DNA of 19,607 nucleotides, from contig DOFS01000445.1 in NCBI GenBank assembly GCA_003523945.1, positions 1-19,607 of the forward strand, written 5' to 3'. The stretch comes from Nitrospiraceae bacterium. Its GTDB lineage: Bacteria > Nitrospirota > Nitrospiria > Nitrospirales > UBA8639. The notes under the pieces were generated by a model. It worked only from the letters and a program-made list of their open reading frames with translations. It was not told where the DNA came from and did not search any database. Both the position numbers and the translations under genes were made by a program. Below, piece after piece: positions 1 to 7,280 of this stretch (position 1 is its first letter; each line of letters begins with the position of its first letter).

Positions 1-193
1 CCGGTTAGATGGCCGGGGTCTCCCGAAACCGGCTGTTGCGTGAAGGGGATGCCAATTGGACTGGAAAAGAAAACAGACCGTGGGTTCTTTCCTATCCTAT
101 CAAGGACATCGGGGTCGGGGAAAACGTTTTCAAAGTATAGTCCCAATTTTCAACCGCTTTCGTGGACTAAACTGTTTGGGGGGGCGAACCGGA
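1..193. other. left-edge stretch with no supported gene
   Basis: No convincing coding sequence. The frame of the following response regulator stays open back to a TTG at 56, but the residues before the receiver domain (basic, low complexity) do not resemble a known domain, so this is more likely leader. CCGGTT at 1-6 can pair with AACCGG at 27-32; it could be the tail of a terminator of a gene lying to the left, but there is no T-tract. Confidence 0.35.
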
Positions 194-769
194 ATGGGGC
201 TAACGACTGACCAGGACTTGGCCACGGGACATAAAGAACCACTTTGGATTAAATCAATCCTGGGAGAATGCACACCGATTACTTTACATGACAAGGAAAA
301 TTTCCGGATAAGGCAAACACCAAGCCAATCGATTCTATTAGTGGAAGATAGCCAGGAAGACTGTGAAATTACCGTTCGGAGTTTGCGGTTGGCAGGGCTG
401 AACAACCCCATCACACGCTGCACGGATGGGGATGACGCCCTAAATTATTTATTCCGACGGGGGACCTATCAAGATCCTGACCCCTCCTTTCCCCCTGGGA
501 TAATCTTACTGGACTTAAATTTACCGGGAACTGATGGCCTTGAAATTCTCGAGGAACTGAGGAAGAATCCCGGATTGAAATCGATTCCGGTCGTGATGCT
601 CACCACCTCCACGGATGTGCGAAATGTTCGAGACTGTTATGCGCGAGGGGCCAGGAGTTATATTCACAAACCTCTGGACTTCGACGGCTTTATCAAAGCA
701 ATGGCTTGGTTAGGAGACTATTGGTTTCAGACAATGACCACCCCCAAGGAGGCAAAGAGGTTGCAATGA
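194..769 (+). CDS. Rcp1-type single-domain response regulator
   Basis: A stand-alone receiver domain that should take a phosphoryl group from a histidine kinase and signal by protein contact, as it has no output domain. Numbered from the ATG at 194 (191 aa), the receiver starts near residue 48 (ILLVEDS). The acidic pair is Glu51-Asp52, the phosphoacceptor is Asp107 in LLDLNLPGTDG, the switch Thr lies in VVMLTTS (about 137-138) and the conserved Lys is Lys159 in IHKPLDF. The YLFRRG and ILEELRKNP segments are typical of the Rcp1/CheY-like family that partners bacteriophytochrome-style kinases. The start is uncertain: the ATG at 194 gives an unusual 47-residue N-terminal extension, TTG at 56 would be longer still, and an ATG at 289 just before the domain is out of frame. 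It ends in an ATGA overlap with the hybrid kinase gene, so that kinase is the obvious partner. Confidence 0.85.
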   Translation: MGLTTDQDLATGHKEPLWIKSILGECTPITLHDKENFRIRQTPSQSILLVEDSQEDCEITVRSLRLAGLNNPITRCTDGDDALNYLFRRGTYQDPDPSFPPGIILLDLNLPGTDGLEILEELRKNPGLKSIPVVMLTTSTDVRNVRDCYARGARSYIHKPLDFDGFIKAMAWLGDYWFQTMTTPKEAKRLQ

Positions 770-1914
770 GATCGTCTGACACAACGGTGCTCATTATTGA
801 TGACTGCGCTGAAGATCGAGAGATGCTCTGTCGATTCTTGAAGCAGAACAGCGGACACCCCTTTCGCATTATCGAGACCGACTCCAGCATCCAAGGCTTG
901 GAACTGTGTCAATCCGAGCATCCGGATTGTGTGTTACTTGATTATCAAATTCCTGAATTGGATGGACTTGAATTCATCGAGTCTCTGTCGAAAAACCACA
1001 TTCATCGCTTTCTCCCCGTCCTGATGTTAACCGGGCAAGGGAATGAAGACATTGCAACCGAAGCCATGAAAAACGGAGCTGCCGATTATTTAGTCAAGGG
1101 GAAACTCACTCCGGCAGGGATTTACCGTGCCGTGACGACGGCGATTGAAAAATCGTCGCTTCTCCAAACCAATGAAAAACAACGAAAGGAACTTGAACGG
1201 TCACAAAAAGAGTTGGAACAATTCGCCTATACCGCGTCTCATGATCTTCAAGCTCCGGTGCGTCGTATCACAAAATTCCTGGAACTCCTTCAAATGGATC
1301 TCAATGGTCAGATGACGGAGCGCTCACGGGATTATCTGGACAGGGCAAAAAAGGGTGCTCAACACATGCAACTATTCATTCAAGACTTGTTGGACTATGC
1401 TGTTGTCGGAGGTGGCTCCCATGGTTTTGAGTCTGTAGACCTCAACCAAGTGGTAAAGGATATTGTGGCACAGATGGAATTCCCACCTGGTTGCACGAGC
1501 GCCAACATTCGTGTAAATCCACTGCCGACGATTTCCGGAAACCGGACATTTCTGAATCAATTATTTCAAAATCTTCTTGGCAATGCCTTTAAATTCCGGA
1601 GAGAGGACCCACCCCAGATTAACATATCGGCATGCTCCTCAGAATGCACGTGGATAATTTCCGTCTCTGATAATGGCATAGGGATCCCGGTCGAATCGTT
1701 TGACAAAATTTTCGGTGTGTTTCAACGGTTGAATACAGGGAGCAAAGTTGAGGGCACGGGCATTGGGCTCGCGCTCTGCAAGAAAATAGTCGAACTTCAT
1801 GGCGGCCGTATTTGGGTTGAATCGAAGGCTCAAAGCGGCACAACCTTCCATTTCACGTTCCCTCAGGTAGATACCGAGAAACCCAAGATTGGGTCTCAAC
1901 AGACTGTCCAGTAG
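766..1914 (+). CDS. hybrid receiver-histidine kinase, cytosolic
   Basis: A 382-residue protein with a receiver domain fused ahead of a kinase core. Receiver: IIDD near residues 10-13, phosphoacceptor Asp59 in VLLDYQIPELDG, Lys111. A short coiled linker (about 130-152) leads to HisKA with the phosphorylated His159 in TASHDLQAPVRR. The HATPase domain shows the N box (Asn269/Asn273 in QNLLGNAFKFR), G1 DNGIG at 302-306 and G2 GTGIGLALCKKIV at 330-342. No membrane segment or PAS/GAF sensor is visible, so the input probably arrives by phosphorylation of the receiver. I chose the ATG at 766 over 706 because it sits in an ATGA overlap with the upstream regulator stop and has AAGGAGG at 746-752 and AAGAGG at 755-760 in front. 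The likely flow is this kinase phosphorylating the upstream Rcp1-type regulator; this is inferred from coupling. Confidence 0.93.
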   Translation: MRSSDTTVLIIDDCAEDREMLCRFLKQNSGHPFRIIETDSSIQGLELCQSEHPDCVLLDYQIPELDGLEFIESLSKNHIHRFLPVLMLTGQGNEDIATEAMKNGAADYLVKGKLTPAGIYRAVTTAIEKSSLLQTNEKQRKELERSQKELEQFAYTASHDLQAPVRRITKFLELLQMDLNGQMTERSRDYLDRAKKGAQHMQLFIQDLLDYAVVGGGSHGFESVDLNQVVKDIVAQMEFPPGCTSANIRVNPLPTISGNRTFLNQLFQNLLGNAFKFRREDPPQINISACSSECTWIISVSDNGIGIPVESFDKIFGVFQRLNTGSKVEGTGIGLALCKKIVELHGGRIWVESKAQSGTTFHFTFPQVDTEKPKIGSQQTVQ

Positions 1915-2322
1915 AACAGGCAAGGCCCTCTTATCACCTCCCGCAAGTGTCCTTGGAAGGGGCCTCCAACGATCGGACGACATCACCACATTCGCCTACC
2001 TCCCCCTTCCCCGACCCGTCATGACACATTTCTCCCCAATGGGATTAGAAAATCGTGCGTCCTTCTACCCTGCTTCCCTTTTTTGAACAAGGCTTCCTAA
2101 CCTGACTTCATCTCCTTCGTCCCTTGCAATTCTTTGTTTCCAGGAAGCGTCCTCCAACCCTCATTGACAACTCCCACAGCTCTTTTCCCCTCTATCTTTT
2201 CTGCCACGTTTCTGGTTTATTCACCTATCCGGATACGCCAAAGAACGGGAAAACTTCCGGAATAGTCTCCTTATCAGGAACAGAGTGCCAGGAACGCTAC
2301 AACGCCCCAAAGGAGCACAAGC
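1915..2322. other. 408-bp intergenic region
   Basis: Pyrimidine-rich on the + strand, with no supported gene in either direction. TTGGA at about 1954 and TCCAA at about 1966 form a weak hairpin; GCTTCCT at 2092-2098 pairs with AGGAAGC at 2142-2148 over a long loop. CAGGAAC is repeated directly at 2275-2281 and 2289-2295, a 14-nt spacing, shortly before the MscS gene. I could not assign a convincing -35/-10 pair or terminator. Confidence 0.5.
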
Positions 2323-3204
2323 ATGGATCTTTCAACGGTCGTCAAAACCTTGGATCACTTTTTTACCTATCCCCTCTTCACCATCAATCAAACTCCGATT
2401 ACCCTCTCATCGTTGGCATTCTTTGTCTTCATCATGGCTATCTTTTGGATGATGAATACTCTGATCCGTCGATTTCTCGGCAACAAATTCCTCAAACACT
2501 CAAAGATGCCCAGAGCGACTCAATACACCTTAACCCGCATCATTCAATATGTTCTGCTCCTTATCGGGACTATTATTGGTTTTCAAGTCATCGGAGTCGA
2601 CCTCAGCGGCCTGGCAGTCATTTTTGGATTTCTCTCCGTCGGCATCGGATTCGGCCTCCAAAATCTGACATCAAACTTTATCGCCGGTCTCATGTTGCTG
2701 TTCGAACAACACATTCAAGTCGGAGACCGTATCACCGTGGGAGACACCGAGGGGGATGTGGCAGAAATCAACATTCGTTCCACCACCATACGCTCTCTCA
2801 ACAATGTTGCCATCGTGGTTCCAAATTCAGAATTTATCTCGTCCACCGTCACAAACTGGTCACACGGCGATCCCAAAACTCGGCTGGAGATTGAGGTGGG
2901 GGTGTCTTATAATTCGAATTTAGACATGGTGTTGAAATCCCTGCTGGAGGCCGCGAAAGAACACCCCATGGTTTTGCCACATCCCGAACCAAAAGCCTGG
3001 CTCATGAGTTTCGGAGATTCCGCCTGGAATATGCGTTTATTAGTCTGGGTGGGAGATCCTCAGGGCCGAAGGCAGGTTCAATCTGATATCAATTGCGCCA
3101 TCGTGACGAAATTTCGAAAGAATGGAGTGGAAATTCCTTTTCCCCAAAGAGACCTTCACCTCCGAACTCCCCTCCCTCTGCCCATCTCATCCACCGGCAC
3201 ATGA
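2323..3204 (+). CDS. MscS-family mechanosensitive ion channel
   Basis: A 293-residue inner-membrane channel expected to open under membrane tension during hypo-osmotic shock. Membrane helices are visible at about 28-48, 72-90 and 95-126. The last is the pore helix, with the glycine/alanine-rich VGIGFGLQNLTSNFIAG, followed by the hallmark beta-domain start HIQVGDRITVGDTEGDV and the strand RSTTIRSLNNVAIVVPNSEF. The C-terminal alpha/beta domain ends in GVEIPFPQRDLHL, a typical MscS closing strand. The length matches compact MscS proteins (E. coli MscS is 286 aa). The ATG at 2323 has AAAGGAG at 2309-2315, 7 nt upstream. It appears monocistronic, with long gaps on both sides. Its pore segment is far closer to canonical MscS than those of the two other MscS-like proteins in this window. 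Confidence 0.93.
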   Translation: MDLSTVVKTLDHFFTYPLFTINQTPITLSSLAFFVFIMAIFWMMNTLIRRFLGNKFLKHSKMPRATQYTLTRIIQYVLLLIGTIIGFQVIGVDLSGLAVIFGFLSVGIGFGLQNLTSNFIAGLMLLFEQHIQVGDRITVGDTEGDVAEINIRSTTIRSLNNVAIVVPNSEFISSTVTNWSHGDPKTRLEIEVGVSYNSNLDMVLKSLLEAAKEHPMVLPHPEPKAWLMSFGDSAWNMRLLVWVGDPQGRRQVQSDINCAIVTKFRKNGVEIPFPQRDLHLRTPLPLPISSTGT

Positions 3205-3364
3205 CGCCCCCGCTGTTACTCCGGAGGGTATGTTTACAAAAATCTGATCGTTCTTTCTCGTTAGCCCATACACCATCATGGTTCTTCCTAATCACACATG
3301 AGAAACTCCGGGAATTTTTTTATACAACAATATTGACTCAGGGACATTATCATTCTCCCTACGG

Positions 3365-3390
3365 CCATGACCTTGCACCACATGGTTTTT
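3365..3390 (+). terminator. weak intrinsic-terminator-like hairpin
   Basis: CCATG (3365-3369) pairs with CATGG (3381-3385) over an 11-nt loop and is followed directly by TTTTT (3386-3390). The stem is only 5 bp, so this is weak; if real it would close the MscS transcript before the sigma-factor gene. Confidence 0.25.
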
Positions 3391-3493
3391 AGAAAGAATT
3401 GAGGGCATTGCCACACCGAGGCCTTTTCCTGAATCCTCTCGCGGAGGACAACCGGGTCAAAGAATCAAATGGCTCCGATGAGGCTGGCCTAAT

Positions 3494-4033
3494 TTGACCA
3501 TTCGTTCCATGACACCTGACGAACCCTCTTCGGATAATGATCTGGTCGATGCCATCACACAAGGCGACATTCAAGCCTTTGAAGGCTTGTATGATCGTTA
3601 TGCCGGAAAAGTTTTAAAACGGTGCTTCTTCATCTGTGTCAATCAGGAAGAAGCGCGTGATTTAATGCAGGAAATCTGGATAAAGGTATTTCTACATCTC
3701 CATGATTTCAAAAAGCAGGCTGCATTTTCCTCCTGGCTGTATCGCCTGACTACCAACCACTGCCTCAACTATATCAAATCAAAGGCTTATTCCGAGTCGT
3801 CAGAGACCCAACATCCATCCGAAGAACTCATTCACGAGGACCCAACCTCGAAAATCGATGTTCATCATCTCCTTCAAAAACTCTCACTGGAGGACCGGAC
3901 CATCCTGGCCATGAAATTCATGGGTGAGTATACCTATGAAGAAATTTCTGCCATTTGCGAAATCAATCTCAGCGCAGCCAAAATGCGGGTGTCACGATTG
4001 ATCACAAAACTCCGAGAGGAGGTCAACACATGA
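3494..4033 (+). CDS. ECF-type RNA polymerase sigma factor
   Basis: A 179-residue sigma-70-family factor with only regions 2 and 4, the layout of extracytoplasmic-function (group 4) sigmas. Region 2 spans about 28-97: FEGLYDRYAGKV, then the core-binding EARDLMQEIWIKVF (53-66), and the -10 recognition segment FSSWLYRLTTNHCLNYIKSK (78-97). Region 4 spans about 124-175, with LSLEDRTILAMKF and the helix-turn-helix YTYEEISAICEINLSAAKMRVSRLITKLR. The linker between them is short and acidic. The start is a TTG at 3494 with GATGAGG at 3477-3483; an in-frame ATG at 3509 lacks a ribosome site and is the alternative. The stop overlaps the next gene as ATGA, so the 60-residue protein is co-translated. No zinc-type anti-sigma gene is adjacent, which is unusual for this class. 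Confidence 0.92.
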   Translation: MTIRSMTPDEPSSDNDLVDAITQGDIQAFEGLYDRYAGKVLKRCFFICVNQEEARDLMQEIWIKVFLHLHDFKKQAAFSSWLYRLTTNHCLNYIKSKAYSESSETQHPSEELIHEDPTSKIDVHHLLQKLSLEDRTILAMKFMGEYTYEEISAICEINLSAAKMRVSRLITKLREEVNT

Positions 4034-4212
4034 ATGACGAGGAAGATCTGGTCTTTGAACAGGTGCTGGATGCTTTACATATACCGGAACCTGATCAGAC
4101 GACCAAGGAACAAGTCATGAAGGCCGTATTTTTCCTCGGCGTGGCAAAGGAAATCGGCGCATTTCACGCATCGATCCCTGGAACGTTACTTGACGATTCA
4201 ATGAGTGAATGA
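4030..4212 (+). CDS. 60-aa acidic protein coupled to ECF sigma factor
   Basis: A 60-residue soluble acidic protein of unknown family (starts MNDEEDLVFEQVLDALHIPEP). It has no membrane segment, no cysteines and no HxxxCxxC zinc anti-sigma motif. The start is well supported: the ATG at 4030 overlaps the sigma stop (ATGA, 4030-4033) and GAGAGGAGG lies at 4014-4022, 7 nt upstream. The same frame extends further upstream inside the sigma gene, but without a comparable ribosome site. Its position between an ECF sigma and a channel-like gene is where an anti-sigma factor or other sigma regulator usually sits, so a role in controlling the sigma factor is a reasonable guess, not shown by sequence. The gap to the next gene is only 15 nt. 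Confidence 0.75.
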   Translation: MNDEEDLVFEQVLDALHIPEPDQTTKEQVMKAVFFLGVAKEIGAFHASIPGTLLDDSMSE

Positions 4213-4227
4213 GAGGAGAGCGGTATT

Positions 4228-5082
4228 ATGGTAGGGACGCGAAATGAACTCATGGAATGGGGAAGAGTTGTCCTCGTTTTTTTTCAACAATTCCTGGAAA
4301 AAATAGTTGGATATTTACCCCAGGTGCTTGGAGCCATCATCATCCTGGTAATTGGTTGGCTAGGAGCAAAAATATTAAGAGGGCTCACTACAAAAGTGTT
4401 GCGCGTCTGTGGGCTTGTGGAACTTAGCCAGAAAATCAAGCTCCATGACTTGTTAACGAGGATCGGGATTAGCAGCAGCCTCGATCAAATTATTGGAGGC
4501 TTAATCTATTACATGGTCCTTCTCATCGTACTCATTTCGGCCTCTGAAATCCTGGGATTCACTGTCGTCCTCAACACACTGAATACTTTAATTTCCTACC
4601 TTCCCCACATCCTTGGGGCCTTTTTGATTCTAATCATTGCGTTATATCTTGCCAAAGTCATCAAAGAGGGCATCCTCTCGGCATCCTCAAGCCTGAACAT
4701 TGCCTATGCGGGAGCCTTGAGTTCAGTGTTGGAAATTCTGATTGTCGGTTTTGGCATCGTCATGGCCTTGACCGAATTAGGATTGGACATGACCATCTTC
4801 AGCGCCAACATCACCATCATCATTACCGGCATTGTATTGGCCATGGCACTTTCAATCGGCCTGGGAAGTCGGTCCATAATTTCGAATGTTCTTGCCCGAT
4901 ATTACATCGCCCAACTCTTTCACGTCGGAGATAAAGTGTCGCTGGCCGGTCAAAAAGGAACCATCATTAAGCTTACTCCTGTATCCGTTCTCATAAAAAC
5001 GGAAAATGAGGAACAGTTGTACATTCCGAATGAACGAATCATTGAGGAAGGATCCAATAGTCGGAAATCCGACGTGAGATGA
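4228..5082 (+). CDS. MscS-like membrane protein with TM-helix repeats
   Basis: A 284-residue inner-membrane protein with five predicted helices at about 27-51, 88-112, 119-144, 163-183 and 190-212. Two segments, YLPQVLGAIIILVIGWLGAK (29-48) and YLPHILGAFLILIIALYLAK (124-143), are internal repeats matching the conserved TM-helix family (Pfam PF05552) found in MscS relatives. The last helix has a pore-like glycine/alanine pattern (ALSIGLGSRSIISN), followed by a truncated MscS beta domain (HVGDKVSLAGQKGTIIKLTPVSVLI, ending YIPNERIIEE). The large C-terminal cage domain of MscS is missing. The ATG at 4228 has AGGAG at 4214-4218. As the third gene of the sigma operon it is a likely effector or signal source of that regulator. 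It is a paralogue of the protein at 10907-11740. Confidence 0.88.
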   Translation: MVGTRNELMEWGRVVLVFFQQFLEKIVGYLPQVLGAIIILVIGWLGAKILRGLTTKVLRVCGLVELSQKIKLHDLLTRIGISSSLDQIIGGLIYYMVLLIVLISASEILGFTVVLNTLNTLISYLPHILGAFLILIIALYLAKVIKEGILSASSSLNIAYAGALSSVLEILIVGFGIVMALTELGLDMTIFSANITIIITGIVLAMALSIGLGSRSIISNVLARYYIAQLFHVGDKVSLAGQKGTIIKLTPVSVLIKTENEEQLYIPNERIIEEGSNSRKSDVR

Positions 5083-5176
5083 ACAAGTAGCTCGTTTTTG
5101 AAAGGAAACTGATCTTTTTCAACCAACCCATCAATATTTCACATAGGAACTTTCAGCTCCTGATTACGGTTGTGTC

Positions 5177-5386
5177 ATGAAAAAATTGAAATCGACTGTG
5201 GCCATTGTACTAGGAGCGCTTGTCGTGCTGATCGCCTTTCAAAACATGGCCTCTGTGGAATTAACATTACTTTTCTGGACATTCGAAGCAAGTCGGATTG
5301 TCTTAATCGCGATTTGCGTCGTCATTGGCTTTTTTTTGGGACGAATCACATCTACCCACAAACAGCCGTCTCAAGAAGATCAATAG
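5177..5386 (+). CDS. LapA-domain small membrane protein
   Basis: A 69-residue protein with two membrane helices (about 7-22 and 40-56) and a short charged tail. The pattern FQNMASVELTLLFWTFEAS followed by a second helix ending FFLGRI is characteristic of LapA/YciS (formerly DUF1049, PF06305). In E. coli LapA works with LapB in controlling LPS assembly; no lapB is present here, so the role is unknown. The ATG at 5177 has no clear Shine-Dalgarno sequence. The gene lies 94 bp after the channel gene and may be read from the same transcript. A hairpin overlaps its stop codon. Confidence 0.82.
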   Translation: MKKLKSTVAIVLGALVVLIAFQNMASVELTLLFWTFEASRIVLIAICVVIGFFLGRITSTHKQPSQEDQ

Positions 5387-5405
5387 GAGGGCTTTCGAAC
5401 CTCCT
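5385..5405 (+). terminator. hairpin spanning the LapA-like stop codon
   Basis: AGGAGG (5385-5390) and CCTCCT (5400-5405) form a perfect 6-bp stem around a 9-nt loop, with the TAG stop (5384-5386) at its base. No T-tract follows, so this may be a 3'-end stabiliser rather than an intrinsic terminator. Confidence 0.35.
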
Positions 5406-5762
5406 GGATAGTGTTCTTACGATAATCAGTAGACTGAGACTTCATGGACAAGGGTGCCCCCCTGCCCACCACTAATCACTCAACGCATAATCGGTTCGGG
5501 TAGTCATATGCCCGTCGAGTAAAACTACCATTTCCTTGGAAATCCCCAAAAGGTTGATTTGAGCGTATGCTCCTCGTACTCCGTTCCCTGTGAGATGTCC
5601 CGGGGATATCAGGTTCCAGCAATCCTTCATCTCTCAATCCACCGACCGGCCGTTTCACAAAAATGAGCGAAACGCGCTCGTTGGCCTCATTGGTCCTCCC
5701 TCAACCAGGCATCACCCTTCAGGTCATTATCCATAAATCGCTTTAACCTATTGTTTTTATTG

Positions 5763-5776
5763 CATAATTAATTATG
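5763..5776. promoter_or_regulatory. 14-bp perfect palindrome, candidate operator
   Basis: CATAATTAATTATG reads identically on both strands. It lies in the AT-rich leader about 170 bp ahead of the Asp23 operon, and its CATAAT half also resembles a -10 hexamer. A dimeric regulator site is plausible; the AT-rich context makes chance occurrence possible. Confidence 0.3.
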
Positions 5777-5884
5777 TGACGATTTTCCACTTTCAATTGT
5801 CTAAATAAGTGAACTAAGGAGTAACAACAAAAGAGAATAGCCAACATTATCCAAAAAAAGGGGATTGGTCCGGGTTCTCTTCTT

Positions 5885-5897
5885 CTGAAATTTTCAG
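5885..5897. promoter_or_regulatory. 13-nt inverted repeat before asp23
   Basis: CTGAAA-T-TTTCAG is a perfect inverted repeat centred 53 nt before the first Asp23 start codon. It could be an operator overlapping the promoter or a small hairpin in the leader. Confidence 0.3.
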
Positions 5898-5943
5898 TCT
5901 TTCTCATCATCAATTTATAACTTATAAAAGGTGGAGGTACACC

Positions 5944-6384
5944 ATGGCAGATTCCAAAGACACTCAACGAGGAAATTCAGAATTAGTCACTAAAGAAGGA
6001 AAAACCACAATCTCAAATGAAGTGGTAGCGAAGATTGTCGCGCTCGCCACCAGGGAAATAGCCGGAGTCCATGAAATGGGATCCTTGGGCTTGGGCGATG
6101 CCCTCACGGGTATGGCCCAACGAGCATCAAAATTAGGACAGAGTACCCAAGGCGTAAATGTTGAAGTGGGGGAACGAGAAGTGGCGGTCGATATCAAGAT
6201 CGTCGTGGAGTATGGCGTGAGCATTCCCCAACTCACCACGGCCATTAGACGAAATCTGGCCACGCGAGTGAACACCATGACAGGCCTCGCGGTTAAAGAG
6301 GTAAACATTGACGTCACCGGTCTGTATTTCGCCGAAGAAGCCAAAGACAAGCCTGTCGAACGACCTGAGCCACGCGTCGCTTAA
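5944..6384 (+). CDS. Asp23/Gls24 family envelope stress protein, copy 1
   Basis: A 146-residue soluble protein of the Asp23/Gls24 (alkaline shock protein 23, formerly DUF322) family. The family core runs from GKTTISNEVVAKIVALAT (19-36) and GVHEMG to VEVGEREVAVDIKIVVEYGVSIPQL (73-97), ending VKEVNIDVTGLYF (117-129). In Staphylococcus aureus Asp23 is an abundant protein tethered to the membrane by AmaP; an AmaP homologue lies three genes downstream. The ATG at 5944 has GGTGGAGG at 5930-5937, a very strong ribosome site suggesting high expression. The N-terminal 12 residues and the Pro/Glu-rich tail are poorly conserved with copy 2. The core aligns without gaps to copy 2, showing tandem duplication. 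Confidence 0.93.
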   Translation: MADSKDTQRGNSELVTKEGKTTISNEVVAKIVALATREIAGVHEMGSLGLGDALTGMAQRASKLGQSTQGVNVEVGEREVAVDIKIVVEYGVSIPQLTTAIRRNLATRVNTMTGLAVKEVNIDVTGLYFAEEAKDKPVERPEPRVA

Positions 6385-6491
6385 CATCGACATAGGGTGT
6401 GGTTAGGCCATGCCTTATCCATCGCTTAACCTTACATCGCACAGCAACCGGATAGATTCCTGCTATTTATCCCAATGAGGAGAACCGTCTT

Positions 6492-6923
6492 ATGACTGAG
6501 GGCATCACGACCACAAACAATCCTGGCCACCGAGTGCCTCAATTAGGGAAAACCACTATTTCCGATGAAGTCGTGGCCCAACTCGTGGAAATAGCGACCA
6601 AGGAAGTCCAGGGCATCCATGGCATCGCGAAACAAGGGATGGGTGAACAGATTGCAGGATTGACCCAGCGGTTCACGGGAAAAGGCCCATCGGGACAAGG
6701 GATAATGGTCGAAGTCGGCGAACGCGAAGTGGCCATTGACCTGCGCATCATTGCGGATTACGGGGTAAAAGTCCCCGATCTGGCTACCAATCTCCGTCAA
6801 GCCATTATAGAACGCATTGAACGACTTCTTGGTCTCATGGTGAAAGAAGTCAACATCCAAGTCAGTGGGCTCTTCTACCCCGAAGATAAGCCGGCCGAGG
6901 CCGTGGCACGCAGGGTCGAATAA
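6492..6923 (+). CDS. Asp23/Gls24 family envelope stress protein, copy 2
   Basis: A 143-residue paralogue of the preceding gene. GKTTISDEVVAQLVEIATKE (19-38), VEVGEREVAIDLRIIADYGVKVP (73-95) and VKEVNIQVSGLFYPED (117-132) fall at identical residue numbers in both copies, so no indels have accumulated in the core. Divergence is concentrated in the N-terminus, the Gly/Gln-rich linker (47-70) and the tail. The ATG at 6492 has AGGAG at 6478-6482. The 107-bp gap before it is the largest within the module, so a minor internal promoter cannot be excluded. The two copies probably form hetero-oligomers or act under different conditions; this is inference. Confidence 0.93.
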   Translation: MTEGITTTNNPGHRVPQLGKTTISDEVVAQLVEIATKEVQGIHGIAKQGMGEQIAGLTQRFTGKGPSGQGIMVEVGEREVAIDLRIIADYGVKVPDLATNLRQAIIERIERLLGLMVKEVNIQVSGLFYPEDKPAEAVARRVE

Positions 6924-6940
6924 ACGAAACGGGAGTTCAC

Positions 6941-7276
6941 ATGACCCAATCGATTGCACCACTTGATGAACGACTGATTATGGATGCGGTGACCATGAGT
7001 GTATCTCGCATTCCCGGAGTCGCCCTCCTCACCGGTCCCAAAGCCAACCTCTCCACTGTAGGGCCAGGATGGCGGGTATGGGGCATTGCGGTTCATCGAG
7101 AAGAAGGAACGCTGAATCTTTCCATTGAACTCGCGGTGACTATTGATAAGGATAGTTCCATGCCTGCACTCTCGACTCGCGTGCGCGGCATGGTGCGTAA
7201 CGAGATTCAATCACTCACTCCAGAAACGGTGGGATGGATCAATATTCGAATTGGCGATGTCCACCTCACAGAATAA
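6941..7276 (+). CDS. divergent Asp23/Gls24-like protein
   Basis: A 111-residue protein that keeps the Asp23 topology but not the signature sequences. It has an N-terminal helix with ERLIMDAVTMSVSRIPGVALLTG (equivalent to the EVVAKIVALAT...GVHEMG segment), a central strand pair WGIAVHREEGTLNLSIELAVTID in place of VEVGEREVAVDIKIVVEYG, a helix SMPALSTRVRGMVRNEIQSL, and a final strand WINIRIGDVHL equivalent to VKEVNIDVTGLYF. The long linker and charged tail of the other copies are absent. The ATG at 6941 has GGGAG at 6931-6935. It lies 17 nt after copy 2 and 4 nt before the AmaP-like gene, so it is part of the same unit. Assignment to the family is by fold pattern and context. Confidence 0.72.
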   Translation: MTQSIAPLDERLIMDAVTMSVSRIPGVALLTGPKANLSTVGPGWRVWGIAVHREEGTLNLSIELAVTIDKDSSMPALSTRVRGMVRNEIQSLTPETVGWINIRIGDVHLTE

Positions 7277-7280
7277 GTCT

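Larger units (their letters stand above)
5406..5943. other. intergenic region upstream of the Asp23 operon
   Basis: About 540 bp without a supported gene. The first 300 bp are of ordinary composition; a 5-bp hairpin GAGCG/CGCTC lies near 5664-5678. The last 200 bp become clearly AT-rich and carry two palindromes (listed separately) and TATAAC/TATAAA-like hexamers just before the first Asp23 gene, so this is the probable promoter region of the operon. An AAGGAG at about 5816-5821 is not followed by an open frame. Confidence 0.5.

Noticed and set aside
2124..2894. Long open frame overlapping the MscS gene in another frame
   Set aside because: His/Ser/Arg-rich composition typical of an out-of-frame reading, no ribosome site, and the MscS frame has a full family match.
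3333..3356. TTGACT as a -35 box for the sigma-factor gene
   Set aside because: No acceptable -10 hexamer at 16-18 nt; TATCAT occurs only 9 nt downstream.
2275..5152. GGAAC motifs upstream of the MscS and LapA-like genes as targets of the ECF sigma factor
   Set aside because: Spacing to any CGTC-like -10 is wrong or would place the start site at the start codon, and the sigma gene's own leader lacks the motif, contrary to usual autoregulation.
5964..6350. Long minus-strand frame opposite the first Asp23 gene
   Set aside because: Mirror of a strongly conserved coding sequence; its protein is Ser/Thr-rich and resembles no domain.
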